In this document: positions 25,201 through 36,600 of the stretch, in pieces | Position numbering within the stretch: position 1 is the first letter of the stretch | How the letters are laid out: every line of letters starts with the position of its first letter | Origin: Piscicola geometra | Taxonomy: Eukaryota > Annelida > Clitellata > Hirudinida > Piscicolidae | Assembly: GCA_943735955.1 (NCBI GenBank) | Contig: OX030957.1 | Location: 986,001-1,050,000, forward strand | Length of the DNA stretch: 64,000 nucleotides | Reading direction: 5' to 3' | Program-made: the position numbers and the translations under genes | Notes under the pieces: model-generated | The model's input: the letters and a program-made list of their open reading frames with translations, nothing else | Told to the model about the DNA's origin: nothing | The model's database searches: none

Positions 25201-27495
25201 CATCTGCAGAGCTCATCTGCCTTGTGAAGTAGGTAGCCAGTGGGTTCTTGCAAACTGTGCATTAGTGCTCAATTTGAGGCCTTGGCCCTTCTTCCTTTTA
25301 AAATAAATTTTTATTGTAGTCCGTTAGACAGTTATTGGTTGAAGATTTTAATTCCGAGAGCAAGATAAATTTAGAACCAGAAAACAAGAAAAGATATAAA
25401 TTATAATTACTATAATTATTTGAAATTAAAAAAAACTAAATTATTAGATAAGAAGACAAACTATTTAACAAAATCATTACGGTTAAAGCGGCTGCCAAGA
25501 TGGCAGCTGCTAACCACTGAGGCGAGATATATCGTAAAATGAACAATAACTAAGGCTTCTTTTACTTCTTTTTTTACATATTTTTTCAAAAGTTATATGA
25601 TAGTTCACGATATATATTTCGGCAAACTATCTGAGGCAAGATATATCGTAAAATGAACAATAAATTAGGCTTCTTTACTTCTTTTACGAATAATTTTTTG
25701 ATTAACTAATAATAATTTTACTCAGTAATATCAAATCTGTTTACATTACAATTATTTGAATTGTTATTCCTATTTATGTACATAAACAATTATCGAGTCC
25801 ATCGTAATCCCAAAAAATAGGTGAAACCACTTTATTTAACTGAAAAATATTATAAAAATTTAGAAATATTATGTTGAATTGTTTAATAAAAAGTTTTAGC
25901 TTTATATTGTTGGTCAGAGCAATAAAGTCATCAGCAAAATGTTTTACTAGTAATATTATAAATGTCAAAAGATCTGCGTGGTTCTTAACCCTCTAAACTA
26001 AACTAATATTTAAAAAATCTTATTAATTTAATGTATTTTATTTTGCCTGTTAGCCATACCGTTTTGTTACCATACAGCTATTTAAACATTGGAAATTTGT
26101 CTTGTCAACCGTTAATCTCATTTGCATAATTTATGAGTACGATTTCCAAACTAAACCGTCTTTTAACCGTCTTAATTCGGCAGATATATTTCTTTGAAAG
26201 AATAAGACTTATTCTTAATAAGTAATAATAAAAAATGAAATAATCTATTATGGCAACAATAAATTTTGGAATATCTAGCCGTGGAAAACAAACGATCATA
26301 CATGGTCAGTACGAATACTTGAACAAAGGAGAAAACGCAAAGGGAGAAACAATCTGGCGCTGTTGCAAATACCAGTCTGTCAAATGCAAAGCACGCATTT
26401 TTACAGATAAAAACAACGTTTTGGTTGGAAAGCAGTTGCCAGACCACAACCACAGCGGTAATGTGGCAACAGCTCTTGCAAGGAAAGCTATTGGAGACAT
26501 GAAGAAGAAAATAACCGAATCTGTAGCGACGCCAAAGTTTTCTATCAGTGAGGTTATGGTTGATTTGAAACCACAAGTTTTGATGGCCCTACCTAAGAAA
26601 GCTTCTCTGGAACGTCGTCTGCGTCGTCATCGTCATAAAATTAAATTATCAATTAATGGAAACCAGGATACACCACCACTCCGTTGTAATAAAGTTAAAT
26701 CATTAAACAATGTCAATCATAAGTCACTACCACCTCATTGTAATGAAGTTGAATTATCAAATAGTGCAAACCTGGAAATAACACTGGATACACCAGAATT
26801 GCCAACTGATTTCAACCCTATTGTAATTAACATTTTAGTTGACAAAATTTACTTTAAATTAATTATTTGGGGGTGAATAGTCTGCATACCACTTACTATA
26901 CTGCTTTACCCTATTTTATGTTTTATTTTATAACTTTTACAATATATGCATTTTTTCATATTCAGAAATTCATTGAGTTATTTCAAGGACTAAAATATGA
27001 GTAAATAACTTCTCTGAACCAGGAGCAAGAGCTGCAGTTAAGGCTGGATGAAGAAAGAAATTTGCATGAACAAACAAGAAAAAAGTTATATGCATTGCAG
27101 GAAGAGAATCTGAGATTGAGAAAAGAGATAGGGAGGATTGCGAGTGCTAGAGAGGCAGTGGAGAGTCACAAAGAGTAAGTTGCATGATGGATTCTTTGCT
27201 TGTATTTCATATATAAATAGATCAATAGAAATACGTTGATAAGGCTTAATATTTAAAAATCATAATAGCTCAAAATTGTTGCAGAATAAATATTAACATA
27301 ATATATAAAATCTTTATATTGACAAATTATAACAAACTATTTAATTCTTTTCAACTCTTCCTTCACCTCTCTAGCGTCAGAATTGGTAACAATTCTTTCA
27401 GTGATGGCTGTGTGAAGGACAGATATGAGTATATGATGGAGATAGTGACAAGGTCTCAGCAGAAAGTATTGACACCCAATGTCGATCATTACTGA
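16256..27495 (+). CDS. Long coiled-coil protein, 22 exons, predicted 819 aa
   Basis: Exons: 16256-16309, 16367-16537, 16578-16610, 16918-16984, 17407-17456, 17941-18000, 19554-19630, 19762-19940, 20675-20910, 21109-21234, 21320-21457, 21602-21826, 22180-22361, 22629-22724, 22910-23003, 23223-23299, 23497-23545, 23940-23980, 24217-24418, 24480-24509, 27023-27174, 27375-27495. All junctions keep phase, giving 2460 nt. The start ATG has an in-frame TAA upstream. Most of the protein is heptad-like and charged (for example DQLEQLKKQNEILNKNEKDF), so it should form a long parallel coiled coil. Breaks include QPITSSSFYY in exon 12 and CGLCRIKD in exon 19, a possible CxxC hinge. There is no enzyme motif. 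Length and style fit centrosomal, ciliary or sperm-tail coiled-coil proteins (ODF2/cenexin is of similar length), but I see no diagnostic motif and leave it unnamed. Two introns (after 23299 and 24509) seem to use GC donors. Another in-phase exon near 21960-22080 is possible. Confidence 0.7.
18411..18600 (+). repeat. Dispersed AT-rich repeat family R, copy 3 (degraded)
   Basis: Begins TACCGTAAAATACCAATTTA and later contains ATTCAGTTACAAGTATCATT and ACAGTTCTAGTTTTTAC, matching the order of landmarks in copies 1 and 2 with more divergence. Lies in an intron of the coiled-coil gene. Confidence 0.5.
20073..20107 (+). repeat. 3' tail of a (GATT)n retroelement, short copy
   Basis: The stretch GCTATAGAAATCTATTTGAT followed by GATTGATTGATTGATT matches the reverse complement of the tail at 24785-24815. 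It looks like the 3' terminus of a second, strongly 5'-truncated or decayed copy of the same retroelement family. Confidence 0.5.
24785..25620 (-). mobile_element. Retroelement with (GATT)n tail and 15-bp target-site duplication
   Basis: The 15-mer GGCAAACTATCTGAG occurs exactly at 24770-24784 and 25621-25635, flanking 836 bp. On the - strand the insert ends in AGCGCTATAGAAATTGATTT plus a (GATT)n tail directly against the duplication, as expected for target-primed insertion by a SINE or LINE. A CTATAGCGC-type end is common in invertebrate SINEs and LINEs. The insert contains a 140-bp tandem duplication (25021-25300) and no long ORF. A segment near 25511-25557 resembles the right flank at 25630-25680, so a local duplication also took place. 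It lies in the intron before exon 21 of the coiled-coil gene. Confidence 0.6.
25021..25300 (+). repeat. Direct tandem duplication, 2 x 140 bp
   Basis: ACAGTCATGT starts both copies at 25021 and 25161. Shared blocks in order are GAAGATTCGTTCT, ACAGTCTGTCCTTCATCTGC, CTTGTGAAGTA, TAGCCAGTGGGT and a final GAGGCC. The copies differ at scattered sites. The unit is GC-richer than its surroundings. Not coding as far as I can tell. Confidence 0.85.
26250..26876 (+). CDS. FLYWCH zinc-finger protein, transposon-type, nested in an intron
   Basis: An uninterrupted 208-codon ORF. Residues about 5-70 form a FLYWCH-type zinc finger. The order fits: aromatic/Gly-rich start, TIWRCCKYQSVKCKARIF with W36, C38 and C46, then PDHNHSG with H66 and H68 as the last zinc ligands. 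Next comes ALPKKASLERRLRRHRHK (about 113-130), a basic segment commonly found behind FLYWCH fingers in MULE (Mutator-like) transposases and their derived host genes. The C-terminal third holds two imperfect repeats (PPLRCNKVKSLNN and PPHCNEVELSNS). No MULE transposase catalytic domain follows, and I saw no terminal inverted repeats. It may be a transposon fragment or a small domesticated DNA-binding protein. It lies on the same strand as the host gene, in the 24510-27022 intron, so it could be transcribed with the pre-mRNA. Confidence 0.65.
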   Translation: MATINFGISSRGKQTIIHGQYEYLNKGENAKGETIWRCCKYQSVKCKARIFTDKNNVLVGKQLPDHNHSGNVATALARKAIGDMKKKITESVATPKFSISEVMVDLKPQVLMALPKKASLERRLRRHRHKIKLSINGNQDTPPLRCNKVKSLNNVNHKSLPPHCNEVELSNSANLEITLDTPELPTDFNPIVINILVDKIYFKLIIWG

Positions 27496-27951
27496 CAATT
27501 TTATACTATTTTCTTCTCATTTGTAGCTTTTTTTGGAGAAAAATTTTATGTTCAACATTTTTAAACATATAAAATAATTTTATATTTCAAGGTGTTATGT
27601 CAAAAATGTTTAAGCTTTTTTTGTCTGTAAATATTAGTTTATAATATATTCTGAAGTTAGCTCTATTAGGCAAAAATATAGAATGTCGAGTTTTTGTATG
27701 ACAGATTTTTACTTCAATTCAATAGTTTCAGTATGCTATAAATTAAAATAAGAATAAATTGTTTAAATAAAAGAAATTAGAATAAAAAATCGGCAATCTT
27801 TTATTATTTTTTTAATAAAAATGTTTTACAAAATATATATACTTATAAAAGTATAAATACATATAAAGCTGGAAAAAAATATTTGAAAAAAAATTAACTT
27901 CACTATTGTGAATGAATTTTCATAGATAGTTAAGCTAAAAATCTAATTCAA

Positions 27952-28248
27952 ATGGCGAAATGTAAAAATGTTGAAAGGCCGTATATTTGCTTAACCCGCG
28001 AAAAGCACGGAGCGCTGTTCAAGATGGATCAATACAGGCATTATCATAGATCCTATTTGTCTAGAACATCAATAACTCCATTCCCTTGCTATATTCACAC
28101 GAGATTTTTCCGCCTAAAGAAAGATCTAAATATTAAATCTTGCGTGTTTCCCAAAAATATCATACTTCAATCAAAATATCTTCCAAGTCTTAGAATCTAT
28201 GAACATGATTGCAGAAACTTATTTCACCCGATATTTGCATTTCAATAA
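27952..28248 (+). CDS. Possible small ORF, 98 aa, unrecognised
   Basis: A single open frame starting at ATG in a GC-richer pocket 450 bp past the stop of the coiled-coil gene. The product is basic and rich in Y, R, H and F (DQYRHYHRSYLSRTSITPFP) with five cysteines. No signal peptide, no membrane span and no recognised domain. It could be a real small gene, part of the 3' UTR of the preceding gene, or a decayed transposon piece. Confidence 0.25.
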   Translation: MAKCKNVERPYICLTREKHGALFKMDQYRHYHRSYLSRTSITPFPCYIHTRFFRLKKDLNIKSCVFPKNIILQSKYLPSLRIYEHDCRNLFHPIFAFQ

Positions 28249-28407
28249 TTTAAAGAATTTTTTTAAACTTTGAAATGAGTATTTAACATTATATCTAGTT
28301 ATTAGGTTACAAATATTTTCATAAATACCTAATTTAGTTAGGGGGGTTTTAAAACATAATTTTGACTCGATCGCATGTATGACGGCTGCTTATTTATCTT
28401 TTTTCAG

Positions 28408-28492
28408 CAAGTAGCCAAGCACCAGCCAAGTCATCCCAGTGCATCGTGCCATTATTGATTCGTGGCTTTACTTCTTCGAATATGTATAATGG
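28408..28492 (+). other. Possible isolated exon
   Basis: TTTTTCAG acceptor, an open frame (SSQAPAKSSQCIVPLLIRGF and further), and a GTAAAT donor after TATAATGG. Composition is exon-like. In phase it could join the segment at 32184 (CGHIIYGEQRGVFV then stop), but I could not connect it to an upstream exon. Confidence 0.25.
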
Positions 28493-29639
28493 GTAAATGA
28501 AATTTTGACAATGAAAAGATAGTGTTTAGATGTTTTTAAAGCAGACATTTTTATTGGAAGCCAAAATATATATAAAATAATGAAAAAGATTGTATCGATG
28601 AAATTTATAGCCTATTTCGATCGTGTCTTCCTAAAATAGAGACGTTTATAAAAGTATTAAATATTCAGATTTAATAACAGTTTTTTGAAGAAGACCAGAA
28701 AAATCCAGATTCAAAGGCTAGCGACAACTCTTTGCAGACGATCTCCATATTAATGAATTCCATTAAATAAGCACCCGTTTCAAAGGAGTCGTAAAATAGG
28801 TCTGTGGAGCCAGATACTGAAGTGCACAGACACGCATATACAAACATATACAAAGACATACAAACATCTAGACACGTAGGTTCACACATACACACAGCAA
28901 ACATGGCACACTTTTTTCAAGGCACGTACAATTCGACAAAACCTTTATGAAATAAAAGGAAAAAAAACACACAAAAAATATAATGTGGAAGTGAAACTTT
29001 CAAGTATTTATTAACCAGATAAAGCGGAAAAGATTTAATAAAATAGTTCTAATGAAGATAAATTTGAGCGTCAATGAATGAATAATAAACTATAAATCAT
29101 AGCCTGATCATCAGTCCTCCATGAAAACATCCATTAAGCACTTCTCTCATTTTCTTATTCATCTATCACTCTTGTACATCAATTTAAATTATGATAGTTT
29201 TATGTTGCTTACAGTTGCAAACAAAATTAAAGACTAATTATTCTTTTAAGCAAAATTGAAATACTCTCTGTTTCATTAGATAATCTCAAAGAAATGAGAG
29301 AAACATTTAAAAAGCAGGGAATTATGAAATTTTGGGTTGTTGCTGGGTTGTCTGTATACTGATTTTTCTCATTTTAAGTTATTTGATTTTAAATATAGCA
29401 TAAGGCTAATGTAGTTTAAATCATAACAAAAAAAAGCATAAAAGATTTTAAAGTTTTATTTCCAATGAAAAAATAGAGTTTTCAGTAATAAATCTCATAA
29501 AAAAGTTGAAAAGTTTCGAAAAATAGTTTAAAAAAATAAAAAATATTGTAATATGAAATACAAATTGTTTAATTATAATTATAAATTCCGTGAAAAAAAC
29601 TCTGTGATTTAAATAAAAATGGTTATAGTGTTAAATACG
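28493..29639. other. No gene seen
   Basis: AT-rich sequence. A loose CA/TA-rich patch (CACACATACACACAGC) lies at about 28825-28900. Nothing else supportable. Confidence 0.4.
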
Positions 29640-31166
29640 TCAAGTGGTGTAAAGGCTGTGAACCATTGATTGAATGAGGCTTTGTTTCTCAAAAAGAATG
29701 TTTTTGGAAACCATCTGCGTGATGAGATCAATAAGATTGGCACACTCCTCATCCTTGCTGCTGAAGTAGATTGCCAGTCTGTCTAGGTGGTAGAGAGCCT
29801 CTGGATGCGAAGGAATGCATATCTCAATGTCGTCATCTTCCGACTCTACTTGGTTTTCGTCTTTGAAAACGCTGTTATTTGAATCGCTTAAAATCTCTGA
29901 ACTTTCAGTCTGAAGATCGTCGTCTGCGGAGATGTAGTCTTTAGCTGAGAGGTGCACTTGAATGCCGGAGACTGAAGCTGTGTCGAGAAGTTGTTGCAGT
30001 GAATCGTCAGGGACTTGATCGGTAAGAGGAGAAGTTTTAACGTCGAAGCCACACTGCCTGAAGATACCTGAGATGACAAGAGAAGACACTTCTTTCCAGG
30101 CACAAGCAATCCATGAAATAGCATGCAAAACTGTGATCTTATTTGAAAGCTTAGTGGCGAGATGTTGTTGTGTGATGACGTGTTGGATCAGTCGTTTTCT
30201 ATAGTTCGCCTTGAAGACGTCTTTGATTCCTGCCTCAATTGGCTGAAGACAGGAGAATGCAGGGATCAGGAGGATGGTGACGTTGGAAAGGCTCACATTG
30301 GCTGCAATGTGGCTGCTTGCACTGTCCATGAAGAGAATGATCTTCCTGCCTTGAGCCTCCATCTGTCTGTTCACACCCTGAAGCCACTCACTGAAGCAAG
30401 CAGTCTCCATCCAGGCCTTTCTGTTGCTTCTCCACTGCACCGGCAAGCTACTCAGCTCCAAACCCTTGCACACCTTCGAAAAGTTGGTCCGTCCAATAAC
30501 TAAAGGCTTCAATTTCTCACCAGTGCTACTACAACAAAGCAGTATAGTTAATCTTTCTTTGCTGAACTCTCCATTCTTCACCAGTTGTACATTTTCCTCT
30601 AAAGACTTGGCAGGCAATGCCCTGAAAAAAAGACTAGTTTCATCACAGTTGAATATATCTTCAGATGAGAAACCTGCTGTCATGCTTGGAAGTCTAAACT
30701 TATAGTCATCCACTGCACAGACTTCCGACTCGATAGGTTGTGAGTTTTCTTGAAGGTTTTTGAATTTTTTTATATTGAAACGTTTTTTCCAAGAATCTAA
30801 CCAGCCATTGCTTGCTTTAAAGTTTTCAACTCCTAGCTCTCGAGCCATTTCAAGGGCCATGCTCTGAAGAATAGGACCATTTATTGGTACCTTTTTCAAC
30901 TTTGCTTGGTTGAAATACATATACAACCTTTCGTTTATAACATCTGCATTGGAAGACTTTAAAATTCGACATCTTTTTGAGTGAATATTTCTTTTCCACT
31001 GCTCTTCATACAACTTTTTCTTCTTCAAGATCTCTCCAACTGTACTGCGACCTATGCCAAACTTCGCACTCAAAAATATATGTGTTGGCTTTGGAGTAGC
31101 TTCACTTGCTCGGATCATTGCTATCTTGTCCACCAAGGACATTTCTCTATGGCTTCGTTTTGACAT
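29640..31166 (-). CDS. Pogo/Tigger-type DDE transposase or domesticated derivative
   Basis: Intact 508-codon ORF on the - strand. Residues about 3-55 form a CENP-B-type N-terminal helix-turn-helix (SLVDKIAMIRASE, FGIGRSTVGEILKKK). About 70-135 form the second CENP-B DNA-binding helix-turn-helix (ELGVENFKASNGWLDSWKKR). About 165-345 form the DDE_1 catalytic domain. Catalytic acids in view are D175 (IFNCDETSLFF), D281 (ILFMDSASSH) and, at the usual third position (PLDxG in relatives), E311 in LQPIEAGIKDVFKANYRKR. The spacing of 29 residues between the second and third acids is within the pogo range. The usual PNTT motif before the third acid is IPAFS here. An acidic C-terminal tail follows (about 412-447). 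The enzyme would bind element ends and cut and paste DNA. No obvious terminal inverted repeats or TA duplications were seen, so it may be an old copy kept by selection or an immobile relic. Flanking repeats were not exhaustively compared. Confidence 0.85.
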   Translation of the reverse strand: MSKRSHREMSLVDKIAMIRASEATPKPTHIFLSAKFGIGRSTVGEILKKKKLYEEQWKRNIHSKRCRILKSSNADVINERLYMYFNQAKLKKVPINGPILQSMALEMARELGVENFKASNGWLDSWKKRFNIKKFKNLQENSQPIESEVCAVDDYKFRLPSMTAGFSSEDIFNCDETSLFFRALPAKSLEENVQLVKNGEFSKERLTILLCCSSTGEKLKPLVIGRTNFSKVCKGLELSSLPVQWRSNRKAWMETACFSEWLQGVNRQMEAQGRKIILFMDSASSHIAANVSLSNVTILLIPAFSCLQPIEAGIKDVFKANYRKRLIQHVITQQHLATKLSNKITVLHAISWIACAWKEVSSLVISGIFRQCGFDVKTSPLTDQVPDDSLQQLLDTASVSGIQVHLSAKDYISADDDLQTESSEILSDSNNSVFKDENQVESEDDDIEICIPSHPEALYHLDRLAIYFSSKDEECANLIDLITQMVSKNILFEKQSLIQSMVHSLYTT

Positions 31167-32183
31167 GCCGCAACTGACTTTTAATGGTCTAATGAATGAC
31201 AGATTGTAAAGAATTTATTTCAATGTTCTGAAAATACTCAGTTTTTAAATTGACACTTAATATTGTATAATTTATTAGGTCCTAATAATAAGAAGAAATT
31301 CATTGCCAGAGAATTGAGTATCCTTATGTTTACATAAATAGGATAATGGTTAAAAGTAGTAGCTAAATAAACACAATTTAATTGATCTAGTTTATTATCT
31401 TTAAAAATAAGTTTAAAAAAGTTATTTTAATAATTTGAGCGGGTTTCTAAATGTAAAAAAAAATCGCATATTACTAGAGTTCTCTTGCTGAAGGGCAGGC
31501 TGGTTTCAGAGCGGGTGGATCACTGCTTAACTGTAGGCTGATCAACAAGAAACACACTCAAACCTTTGCTCTTTTTTACATTTTTTTTTGAAAATTGAAA
31601 GATGATTTGTTGTGCCAACATCATCAAACACAATTCACTGTCCAAGATGCAGAATGATCGCCAATTCTCTCTTTTTCAGAAATAATATTAAAATTTTCTT
31701 ATTTTATTGATAAAAAATGTAAAGGACGGGCGTTTATTTAGTGGCTGGGATCTTCAAAGATATCCTTGAATAGCAAATGTTGTGAAAAATAAATACATTT
31801 ATATTAATTATATAAAGATTTAAATTGGTAAAATCGATAGAGTATCTCTGCAAAGTACCATTAAATTAATAAAAATAGATCTTTTTATACTCAAAAGATC
31901 CAATTAGCGTGATCATCATGCGTTCAGCATACTTATCAGGGCTTTACCTATCAGTCTACTCTATAGTTTTGTTTTTTTTTGTTTTTATCTTAATGAAATA
32001 AGTTTTTTACAAATTGATGAAAGAAAAAGTCCTCTAACAAAATATTCTTCAAATAAATCAAATTTTTTAAATGTATAAACAATAAATCTTATTAAAGTGT
32101 CATATCTTTGCGGGAATAAATTACTTGAATGTCAAAAAATTTTTTAATGCTTTTTTTACCATTATGAAACATCAAAGTTTCAG
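31167..32183. other. Upstream of the transposase ORF, no gene seen
   Basis: AT-rich. A GC-richer patch at 31475-31565 (GCTGAAGGGCAGGCTGGTTT) might be the 5' leader or promoter of the transposase gene. No TATA-like element in a convincing position. Confidence 0.3.
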
Positions 32184-32297
32184 GTGTGGGCACATAATAT
32201 ATGGTGAGCAACGAGGCGTATTTGTTTGAACAGCTTTACCACATCACCATGGTCAGATGGTCGGAAGAAATATTCCGAATCTGTGATTATCTTCTCT
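32184..32297 (+). other. Possible exon with start codon, unrecognised
   Basis: Acceptor TTTCAG before 32184, ATG at 32201, a 32-codon open frame (MVSNEAYLFEQLYHITMVRW, then SEEIFRICDYLL) and a good GTAAGA donor at 32298. All frames entering from 32184 close except through the ATG or a short 15-residue end in another frame. The donor phase (1) would fit exon 2 of the Ig gene at 34259, so it could be an alternative first exon, but the peptide is not a signal peptide. Unresolved. Confidence 0.3.
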
Positions 32298-32402
32298 GTA
32301 AGATTTAAAGAACGAATATTCTAATTTATTTCAATCAAGAACAACTTGAGATTAATAGTTTATTGAGAATCCACTGTATGACTGAAATATTTTATTCATA
32401 TG

Positions 32403-32628
32403 CAAAGTTGGGCACCAAACCGTTATTCCGTTAAAACTGTCTTAACCAAGTTAATATTTTCGTCAACGATTTAACTTTAAAGGTAATCGATGAATTTTTT
32501 AACGGACTAATTAACCTCCATTACTCAGTTAGACTTCACTTATTAAAGGCTTAAAAATTTAACGTTTTGATTAACGAATTAACGGTTAAAAAGTTTACTT
32601 ATTACTTAACTGTGCCAGCCTGTGTTAA
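32403..32628. mobile_element. Short hAT-like MITE, 226 bp
   Basis: The ends CAAAGTTGGGCAC and (inverted) CACAGGCTGGCAC form an imperfect terminal inverted repeat. The 8-mers TTCATATG (32395-32402) and TTCATATA (32629-32636) flank it, matching the 8-bp target duplication of hAT elements at 7 of 8 sites. The interior is rich in GTTAA and TTAAC words (TTAACGAATTAACGGTTAAA), has no ORF, and resembles the segment at 40560-41049. Confidence 0.6.
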
Positions 32629-33636
<1,008 letters not shown>

Positions 33637-36600
33637 ATGTCTTCGCAGGCTCCATTGAACCTCCTCTTACTGTCCATCTTCCTAACATTCATCGGTGCTT
33701 CAATTTATTATTTATATATATATAAATGATGAATTAATGTAATAGTATTAATAATATTATATTCAAAAAGTTTAAAATTTGAAGTCACATTAATTAAAAA
33801 TTCGCTATCAGAAATATCTTTTCAATACATTTTTACCAAACTAAGAAATTTATTTTTAGAATATGTAGCCAGATTCTTTTAAAGGATTTAATGCTCATAA
33901 ATATAGCTTAACGGAAATCTTATTTTTAGCTTTTTAAATTGTTATGAATACCAAGAATAATATTTCAGAAAAAGTAAAATACTTTTTTAGATTACTTTTT
34001 TCAGAGTTCAATTTTTATTATTTAGCCATTTTCTAGTTAAAGAAAATAAAACGATAATTATTTATAATTTTAAAAAAAAGTAAACTGAAAAAGTATTTTC
34101 GATGAAAGTTTAGAAGACAAAAAAACAGAAAAAACTCTATTTATTCCATAAAAACCATATTGTAATAAACAAACGCTTATTTAGTAAATATCCCATAGAA
34201 ATCTTTCAACCAAAGCCATGATCAAAAGAAGTAAAAACTCATTTTTATATTTTCAAAGTCTACAGTGACCAGATGTCGATGAAAATCTCTATAAATCCTG
34301 AAGCAACGCTTGAAGGAGGCACAATCGAGGCTCGGTGTGATGTTGTAATGTCCACCACCAAAGACTTCCAATTTGTAGTGTGGTATCGGAGACTGTTGGA
34401 TGGCAAGGAGGAGGAGATAGCTTCGAATGATCATGTCAACTTCAAGTTCAACCGCACTGGAAGGTGAGTGGTGGATTTGTAAGGTTGTGGAGTCAGTGAA
34501 ACATTTACTAGATGGTTAGTTGGTGATATATTGTGATGATATCTTGAATTCTCTTAACTATAGAATCAAATTTCCAATTATTATTTAAATGTTTGAATAA
34601 TTTATTGTTTTTAAATGTTTTTAATATTTTCTTTTTATTCAAAAAAAGCTGTTTTAAGCCACCTAAGATAAAACGTTTTCAAAGACTAAATTGTAATTTA
34701 TAACTCTTAATCGACTTTTTTAACGTTCTTAAGTATAAAAAAACAATTATTAAGAAAAAATAATAATAAGACAGTTTTTTTAAAAGATTTATCACATACA
34801 CATATGAAGTTTCTAAACGGTTTGTAACGCGGAAAAAGTATAATTTTTCCCCAAGGAATGTCTTTACATATTCAATAATTTATTTATTTTTCAATGATTA
34901 CTATTCTCTATCTAAAATTTTGAAAAACACATACGTATGAAAAGTTTTAAAGAATTGATTAATTTAAAACTCAAGTTAAAATGGAATAACATTATTTCTC
35001 TTTTGGCCCGGGGTCTTGTGCACCGCCTATATTTGTAATAATCTACAAAGGTAAATAAAAAGAAGACCATTTAACCTTTTGGGAAAAATACAATTTGAAC
35101 TGTTTGTAACCTGGTTTTTCATTGTTTTTTTTCTATTAGATGAATGGATCTATTTTGACCCATAAAACATGGAGAAAAAAACGTTAAAAGAATTGGTTTT
35201 GAATAAGTCTTTTTTGAAGAAATCTACATGAATATAACTTTGCCTTGTGTTACTTTAAACATGTTGTACACTATTTTATAAAGATAACTCATGCTGAACT
35301 GAAATGCATAAGAGCCATGCAACTTTAACTTTTTTTTTAAATAAAAAAAATCTAAATTGATTAATTAAATAATTCAAAAAGGTCAAAGTATTCGCTAACC
35401 TTCCACGAAATCAATCTTTGGAATTCGTACTAATTCAGGAAATTAACTAATCTACTTCCCAAAGACACCTGCTGTCCCACGCAGGTACAAGGCTTCCGTT
35501 TCCAGGAACACAACTCAAAACACCACTGTGTCCGTGCACATGCTCAACATATCGGGTTAGCCTTCCATTATGAAAGGGTTTCAAACGCATATAAAATTTT
35601 TTTTTAAACCTTAACTAAATTTAGTTTCAATTTTTACACTTTTGATAAGAAAGTTGAACGTATAAAAACAATGTCAGAAATATGCACGAATATACAACGA
35701 TTCTTTTTCACAAATTTTCATTGACAAAATAGTGTATAATCGTGATAAAAAGTAATTTTAAATAAATGATTTCAAAGGGAATAAAGTAAGCATAAAATGT
35801 GAGTTTCACAAAAAGTCATCAAAAAACACTTCCTTTATTCGCAGTTGATGAGAAACTAAGTCTTAAAAACTTCCTTTAGAGCTTTCGAGATATTTTCTAG
35901 CCTTAAAATACTCATGTTCCGGCTTTAAAAAACTTTAAAAACTAGTCTTAAATTCATATATTTTTAAATAAATATATCTCAATATTTTAAAACTATTACT
36001 TTTATTTCATCTCACGCTTTTATACAACCCAAACAATATCTATCGACAGATGCGAGAATCACCGATGCTGGTGAGATTGGATGCAAGATTCCAGACAGTC
36101 TTGAAATACGCAAAAAAGTGCAAGTCATCGGCACGTGTTTATTCAGTTTTAAGTTGTATTAGAAACATGGTTATTTAAAAAATATTTACTTATTTATAAA
36201 ACTATAGATTCTTTCAAAGTTGATAAGAGCATTTCGAAGATAAAATATTGATGGAAATTCCGATTTTATTAGTGAAATAACTATAAATATGACTTCTTAT
36301 TTTATTTTATTTATACTTTATTTCTTTATGTGTAGTTCCTGCCACTTCCATTGAGTTGGTTACGAAAGACCACAGCGAAGCGGTCATGTACAGTGATGGA
36401 GACGAGGCAACGTTTGATGAAGACGAGCCCATCTACGTGTCCTGCAAAGCAAAAGGAAGCTTTCCACAAGCGAACCTCAGCATTACATCAGGCCCAGACA
36501 CCGATCTGACTCGTAGGTTTGAGTTGCAACACCAGCCGATGAAGCTCGATGACAAAACTAGAAACGATAGTTTCTTTGTTTCGAAGGCTGAAGCAATTCT

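Noticed and set aside
30162..30705. + strand ORFs within the transposase gene
   Set aside because: They are antisense shadows of the - strand transposase, which has clear domain motifs.
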